From Ridgeia piscesae (lineage: Eukaryota; Annelida; Polychaeta; Sabellida; Siboglinidae), in NCBI GenBank assembly GCA_025642075.2, contig JAODUO010000959.1, positions 124,001 through 188,000 of the forward strand: a stretch of DNA of 64,000 nucleotides, given 5' to 3'. This document shows, piece after piece, positions 57,886 to 64,000 of the stretch. Position numbers and translations under genes: made by a program. Below the pieces are notes generated by a model. The model made no database searches, was not told where the DNA came from, and saw nothing but the letters and a program-made list of their open reading frames with translations. The stretch's first letter is position 1; every line of letters starts with the position of its first letter.

Positions 57886-59720
57886 ATGTCTTACAAATGT
57901 CACAAGAGTACAATTTTGTACAAATGTTTGTTCTAGGACATGCTATATCACAGCAGTAATGAATTAATGAATTAAAGTTATCCAATAAATATCAAAATTT
58001 CTAGCAAAAGGGAAAGCTTGCCGCTGGTTGCACGCATAATTTTGACCATCCATGTACACAAGACGTGACATCATCAGTAAGTGTTAAAAATGTGTTTAAC
58101 GGTTTCATAATAATGAACAACCTACGTAAACAAATTAATTGGTTCCATCCATGTGAGCCAGTGAGGGCGCTGACAATATTAAAAATGGCATGGTTCGAAG
58201 AGAACTAGCTATTATGATCTTTTAGCTCTAGTTATAAATACATATTGTGCAGTCATGGTTTGTACGTATTTCGTATATAGGAAATGTGCGCGTTACCCAT
58301 TTAATTATAATTAGGCCAAATGTAATATTAGTAAGGCCTCCGTATCATGCAGTAAATATGTAAATACCTGTTTACATAATAAATAATTCTTTGAAAAAGT
58401 TAGTTATCCGACATTTGTATTTTACGTACCTTTACCGCTCTCCAAGCGGGTGATATCTCCTAATTGACTCTGGCTTGAGCTGGGTCCAGCCGTCAAGTTC
58501 GGGCTGGTCTTTTTGACGTTGCACAGTCACTGCTCGTCGATCGTAACAAATCAGTTAACGATCTAGTGTCAGTTAATGTAAACTTTGCACGTTTCTCTGT
58601 AGCTGTTCGTCTGTCATACTAATCGACAACAAAACGTGTGCGAAAACGCAAACAAACTAGGATATTTCTCATTCTCACTGTCCCACGACGTGTGACGGTA
58701 CGTAGACATAACCAGAAAGTACTGACATTTCCGCTACCAACGATCGCTCGGTGGCGCTACCAGTACCATAACACAAAACTGCGGTAATTAATTATATCTT
58801 TATCTCTTTAATGTATTAAGTAGTACATCATTGCTGTACTAGAGCAGTACAAAATTGACGCGAATGTACATATTTTCGTCGTATGAACGTCTCAGATGGT
58901 GACAATAATGTAAAACACACCATGAAGTTATCTCACTATCCACAAGATGGCAGTACTTGTAAATTGAAAGTAAAATGATTGCCGCGTGGGGGATTTCCCG
59001 CTGGGATTTTCCTGGCGTTGATCATCAAATGCAGCAGAGTCATAGCGTTATTGGTTAATAGCGATAATCACAAAGTCATTGAAAATATATGTTACAAGAA
59101 TAGACGGTGCAATTCGTGTAATCATATAGCATAATACAAGTTGTAGCACACCTTTGGCATATACGGAGACATTTATGTTGTATAGCGTTGCCTATGGTTA
59201 CACTAGTTACATTTTAGTCCACCGTGGCAGCACTTCAACGCTGATGGACTCGCCACCTTACAATCACCTAATGCACTAACAAACAATTTCGCTAGGTACG
59301 GAAACCCACATCGATCGACGTGTTATAGCTAATTCCTACCAATAACCTTGCAAACTACTTGGTGATCGTTTGACTTTGAACGGTGCGACGATTAGTAACT
59401 TGATGCGCACAGTAATCAAATTAGTCCCTGTATAACCATGCACACATGCAATGCCACGGACAACTCAGGTGGATGCTAGAGCTGTGTTGTGTACTTGTGG
59501 TTATGTTCATAATATCTATAACTCACATAGCAGATCACGATTAAAATAAATATGCTGAATATGCTGTGTCGCTTTTGTAAAAACTTATAATTGATAGGGG
59601 GAAAAATCTTAATTATTACACGCATGAACGTCCGCATTGTGGGGGAGGGGGAGAGTTGGGCACTTGCCCCTTACATGAGGCGTAATTAACAAATAACTTC
59701 ACTGTTCCATGTCACGTCGT
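57886..59720. other. Unannotated sequence, GC-richer at 58.4-58.8 kb
   Basis: No firm gene. At 58,434 a strong minus-strand donor (AAAG/GTACGT) follows about 110 bases open in more than one frame. It could be a 5' non-coding exon of the minus-strand PARP14-like gene or of another gene, but nothing else supports it. Confidence 0.35.
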
Positions 59721-59723
59721 CTA

Positions 59724-60690
59724 TCAGCAGCAGAAAAACCCTTCCATATGTTGCACCCGTAAAAGGTGCAACAACCAACGTTGGATTTCGCGGATGTCGT
59801 TCAATGGAAAGACGCTTTGATCGATGTTGCAAGGAGTGAGGGACCTTTTCAAAGTGTCTTTGTATCTTTTCCGAGGTTCCCCTTTATCACGATGGCCAGT
59901 GGACAATTCTCCGTTTAGCACGATCGTTGGTAGGCGATTGTCTTCCATCCTGGAGACCTGTCCTGCCCAGCGTAGACATGTTTTGAGGAGCATGGCCTCG
60001 GTGTTGGTAACATTAGTCATCAAGGACCTCGATGTTAATTGGTATCAAAGTCACTTCAACGGATACTTAGGATAGTACGTAGGCAGCGCTGAAGGTAACG
60101 CTCGATGAGGCGCAGATGGCGGCGATAGGTGACCCAGAACTCAGCACCATACAGGAATGTGGTCGGCACAGCAGCTTTGTAGATATTGATTTTCGTGTCT
60201 TTCTTTAGATTGTTGATGTCCCATACATGTTTGTATCAGGCGAAGGCGCTGCTTGTCTTTGCCAGCCTATTGTCCACTTCTTTATCTATTTTGGCATCAG
60301 ATAATGATAACGCATCTTAAGTATGAATTGGTGGACTGTTTTCCGTTGTGACTGTTCGATGGAGATGCTGGGTGGGTGGCATTCTTCTTGTGGCGCGGGC
60401 TGATGGAGAATTCCTGTTTTTTTTCCTTCAGATTTACTTCAAATCCAACGAGCTGAGCAGGTTCTGCGAAGCAATATGTTATTCGCTGCATGGCCAACTC
60501 AGTATGGGCAACAAAGACAGCATCACCAGCGGCGAACAATAGGTCCCTGATTAATTTCATCTTGGTATTTGTGTGGGCTTGCAAACGTCTTAAAGGGGGA
60601 GTGAAGCGGCTGAACAACCACAGCCCAAACATAAGAACATATAATTTACAGCACTTGTCACCATAATTTGACAAGCACAGCGTCACGGTA
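59724..60690 (-). pseudogene. RTE-like LINE reverse-transcriptase remnant
   Basis: The minus strand carries, with frameshifts and stops, the C-terminal part of an RTE-type non-LTR reverse transcriptase. 60,686-60,297 has KLIRDLLFAAGDAVFVAHTE, where the usual FADDA reads FAAGDA, so the catalytic pair is disrupted, then AMQRITYCFAEPAQLVGFEV. 60,290-60,070 has VDNRLAKTSSAFA, KINIYKAAVPTTFLYGAEFW and TYRRHLRLIERYLQRCLRTI. 60,023-59,724 has RWAGQVSRMEDNRLPTIVLN and GELSTGHRDKGEPRKRYKD. It is a dead copy, unrelated to the CR1/L2-like family elsewhere in the window. Confidence 0.9.
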
Positions 60691-61930
60691 TATTTTTAAT
60701 ATTTTTTTTAACTGAGCTACTTTCAACACAGGGCGCTGCCATCTTGCCTAGGGCCTTTTCCGGTTTGACTGGCGTGTTGCCTACAATCCCGGAAGCCGCC
60801 AGTCGATAGGCGACGCAGCATAGCTCTCGCAAAAACGGGCCAAACGCTTTAAAAACAAACATAATTAAACAATTTAATGCACTGTATGGCTAATAGATAT
60901 ACTATGATTGTTAGTAAGCAACTTTTCCCAACATACTTCCAAAGGATTCCTGCCGAAAAAGCAGGTTAGAGATAATAAAAAGTTGGCGTGTCCGCCGGCG
61001 GAAAGTTCGACAAGAGTCTGCGGTGGTCATTTAAAAACGCCGATTGCAAGCCTAATTACAAACGTGACGAGCACAAAGAGACCCCAACATAAAAACATAA
61101 GTCTCAATCAAAGCCACAGGTGCATTTTTGGGCCAATTTTTCGGGGGCATAAAGGGGCAGCAAAAAAGTAATTTTTTGGGAACTGAGGGGGAAAAACCGG
61201 ACACGATTTTTATTTGGAAGGTGAAGCGGCGCGGGGGGAAAATTAAACATCCCGAAACCAGCTTGTTGTTGTTGCCAAGCCGACTCGGCACTTACGAGTA
61301 CCAACGTTATCGTTACGACTACAATTTATTTCCCACAGTTGTATTTCACCGTCTGTATAATAACGAATGTAAACCTAAGCAAAGTTTAAATGTAATAAGA
61401 AATATGAATGTAATAAAGTAAAAATATGTGTGGACAGTATTATTTAATGTGAAATAAAGAATGTTTATATAATCCACGGATTTAGGTCAACAGTTCGCCG
61501 GCGAGCTGTCCCTAGACCAACGCCGGTTCGTTGGTTGCTAAAAATAGCTCGAGTCTCTAGGTCAAGTAAAACTTTTTGTTTCTGATATAGACAGTCGCCG
61601 GGGGGGAAAAACCCTTTCCCAAGATAATGACAAAAAAAAACAGCTAGACCATGCATGCGTATGACGTTTATTTTAAACAATACTCGTCGTCTTTGCAAAT
61701 TAGAATTTGTTAATTAGTCAACAACAGTCAAGAACTGTCAGTCATATTAAAATTACTTGGAATTAAAACAGAAACAGCAAAACACAAATTTATGATTTTT
61801 TAAAATTAGACTGTTAACTGCTTTCAATAAAACACTACCGTATATAATGTAATTGATTTAACCCAAAAAAATCAACCGATTTAAATCATTCAAAAAAAAA
61901 ACTCTGGTTTTATTAGCTGCTAATTTATAA
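60691..61930. other. Unannotated sequence
   Basis: GC-richer patches at 60,720-60,840 and 60,980-61,260 have overlapping frames on both strands. None shows family features or splice context that I can support. Confidence 0.45.
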
Positions 61931-61934
61931 AGGG

Positions 61935-62200
61935 AAGATCTTATTTAGCGCAGCAACCAATCCTCAGGATTGCTGAAAGCGCTTTACCTTTTTTCCCCGA
62001 CAGACCTGTTCAATCAGATATACCATCTCAACTTCTCTGGGAAGCTTTTAAAATATACTAAAATTTAAAGCGAAAGCTACTCGTACAAATATCCACCACT
62101 ACCTATAGCCATGCAGGTACTAATTTTTACAGCTGAGTGAACTGGAGCAATGTAGAGTGAAAAAAAATTCCCCAAGGTTTTAGCATCACAGCAGAAAATT
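61935..62200 (-). mobile_element. tRNA-derived SINE, copy 5 (tail and body)
   Basis: This is the reverse complement of the SINE body and tail: CAATCCTCAGGATTG, GACAGACCTGTTCAATCAGA, CAGCTGAGTGAACTGGAGCA and ATGTAGAGTG. The tRNA-like head with A and B boxes is missing or unrecognisable beyond about 62,190. Confidence 0.88.
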
Positions 62201-64000
62201 TGGGGAATAGCTGTTGACTTATGAATACTGTCTGTTGAACACTAGTTTGCTTACAAGTTAATCTTGGCCATTACATGAGGACACTTTTTTTTTGACATTA
62301 TGCAAGCTGAGGATGTGCTGTTTATATGCTTTTTATCATCGAAGCCAGAGACCAGAACGACAAGTAGGAAATGGCGAGAAGCAGCCATGCAGGTTAGTAA
62401 AATATTATTGTCATTATGAGTTGGTATCATTGTATTTGTTTCTGGTAACATTTTGTACATGTGTGCATCGCACAACTTTCTATAAAATAATGAGTAAAAC
62501 AACAATAAAACATGCTACAGAATCAATCACACTTAACATAGTGTCACTATTAAGTATGTTAATGTGTCTACCCAATGACATTCCCCATCACAACCCAAGT
62601 CAATTGGCAATATTACCTGGGAACACATTTATATTTTAATTTAGGCAGTAGAATATTGTATAACTTCATGTTGCCTCTGCTGTTATTGCTGTAGAAATGC
62701 ATGGTCAAAATATACAATACACAATCAATCTTTTACTAGTAATTGTTTTGACATAATAATAAGTCACTAGTGTCCGATATTAAAAAATTGACAGATTAAT
62801 AAATTTAAAATTCCCCGAAAGTTTTTTATCCCCCAAAACTTTAATGACCCAAATGGGATCTCACCTTTAAGAATTTGCAGTTTTGCTTTGCAAAGACAAA
62901 CAAGCACACATTTGTTTTATTTGGGGGGTAAAGAATAGTCTCGTGACAGCAGGTAGTAATATCACTGATCCCATGATTAAAATTAATAGTTAATGAGTGA
63001 AAAACATTTAGAACCTTACATTGGCCCATAGCCTGCATTGTTCCTGCAAGGGTTGTAAACATCATGATCAAAGTACAACAGAGGACTGCTGTTACTAATT
63101 GCAGTTAACACCCCAGTGCAAATTAGGCAATAAGATCACAATCTTAGTAGTGTCCTGTGTTTCCTAGCAAGAGTGAAAAGACTATCCATACCCAATACAA
63201 ACATCACTGCCTGGATGAAGCCCCATCATCTCTCCAGTGCACTTGCATTTCTTACCAGTTCACAGTCATATGTTAGGGCATGATGAAAAGACAAACCACT
63301 GCAACAGAGGTCAGCTTTAAATGTTGCTAACTTTGAGTGTTTAAATAAATCTTCAAATTTATTGGTACTAATGGCTGTTGGAGAATGATTATCAACCAAC
63401 ATGACTAGTATATTGAATCGGAAATGAATAGTGTTATGTGTATAACGAAATAAGACTATAAAATAAGAATAAAAAAGTAGGAAAATTATATTTTAATAAG
63501 GCATGTATTCTGCTTTCAATAGTACCCATACATCAGCATTTTTTAGTTAGTGCAGTTAGTGTTTGATAACTGGAAGGTGCCCATAATCACTTCCCAAAAG
63601 TATTTATTAGGAAAATGGCCAAAAAGTTTATTTAGAAAACCTTATACAAAGCAATACAAAAAACTTATATATCTCGGAAAAGACTCAGTTGGGTAAAACC
63701 CCACCCACAAATGAAACTTATGTATAAACCCCAATGTAAAAATATTCTTAATTTAAAAACAAAATATTAGTATTTAGAATAAAGCCAACATTTGTATTTT
63801 TGGAAAATGCAAGTATGACTTTGATTATGGTCAAATAGGTGTCTCTGATTGGAACAAGGAGGACATTGATTGCACCTAACAAACCCTTTAAACATTTTAT
63901 TTCCTTATATGTGCAAGTGGGTTTGTATAATTGGTTTACTATGTAATTTATGTGAGCTGCTTATGAAAGGAGTGGGTTTTGTTTGTTTGTAATGATGTTT
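62201..64000. other. Unannotated sequence
   Basis: AT-rich DNA. No coding, RNA or repeat feature with another copy in the window was recognised. Confidence 0.5.

Noticed and set aside
58434..58550. 5' exon of the PARP14-like gene
   Set aside because: There is only a donor consensus and a short stretch open in two frames. Nothing links it to the gene 19 kb away.

Overview
This is AT-rich, intron-containing animal DNA. It holds part of one recognisable host gene on the minus strand, embedded in dense transposon debris. The mix of tRNA-derived SINEs, CR1/L2-like and RTE-like LINE relics, a DIRS-type retrotransposon and many TTAA- and TA-flanked non-autonomous DNA elements suggests a marine invertebrate. 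A mollusc or other lophotrochozoan is my best guess, at low confidence.

Host gene (minus strand, 39,755 down to 375, continuing off the left edge): I could thread 14 coding exons from splice consensus, phase and protein homology. They encode a PARP14-like macrodomain protein: about seven RNA-recognition motifs (RRMs) in tandem (exons 1-8 and the start of exon 9), an array of about five KH-like repeats (exon 9), two macrodomains (end of exon 9, exon 10; exons 11-13) and the start of a linker (exon 14). The model runs for about 1,550 codons and has not ended, so any further macrodomain, WWE domain or ADP-ribosyltransferase domain would lie to the left. Exons 2-8 all start and end in phase 1, so any one can be duplicated or skipped without breaking the frame. 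Exons 2 and 3 are near-identical recent duplicates. Exon 1 carries a one-base frameshift at an A6 run. Intron 10 appears to use a GC-AG boundary.

Layout: 0-5 kb, exons 10-14 with a SINE; 5-8 kb, an old repeat split by a TTAA element, then a LINE 3' end; 8.4-11 kb, exons 8-9; 11-19.4 kb, a large repeat-filled intron (TA element, LINE, two repeat families, a TTAA element); 19.4-21.2 kb, exons 5-7; 21-26 kb, repeats; 26.3-31.1 kb, exons 2-4 with a duplicated exon segment and two TTAA elements nested head to head; 31-39.5 kb, intron 1 with SINE, an array of a 14-base motif and a decayed DIRS element; 39.57-39.76 kb, exon 1; 39.9-64 kb, upstream sequence with no gene I can identify, consisting of DNA-element families, two LINE relics, a hAT-like element, a 41-45 bp minisatellite and SINEs.

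The transposon record is unusually legible. Repeated sequences in the window give empty-site controls for several insertions: two TTAA elements, one LINE, and element B next to exon 3. The order of events can therefore be read directly.
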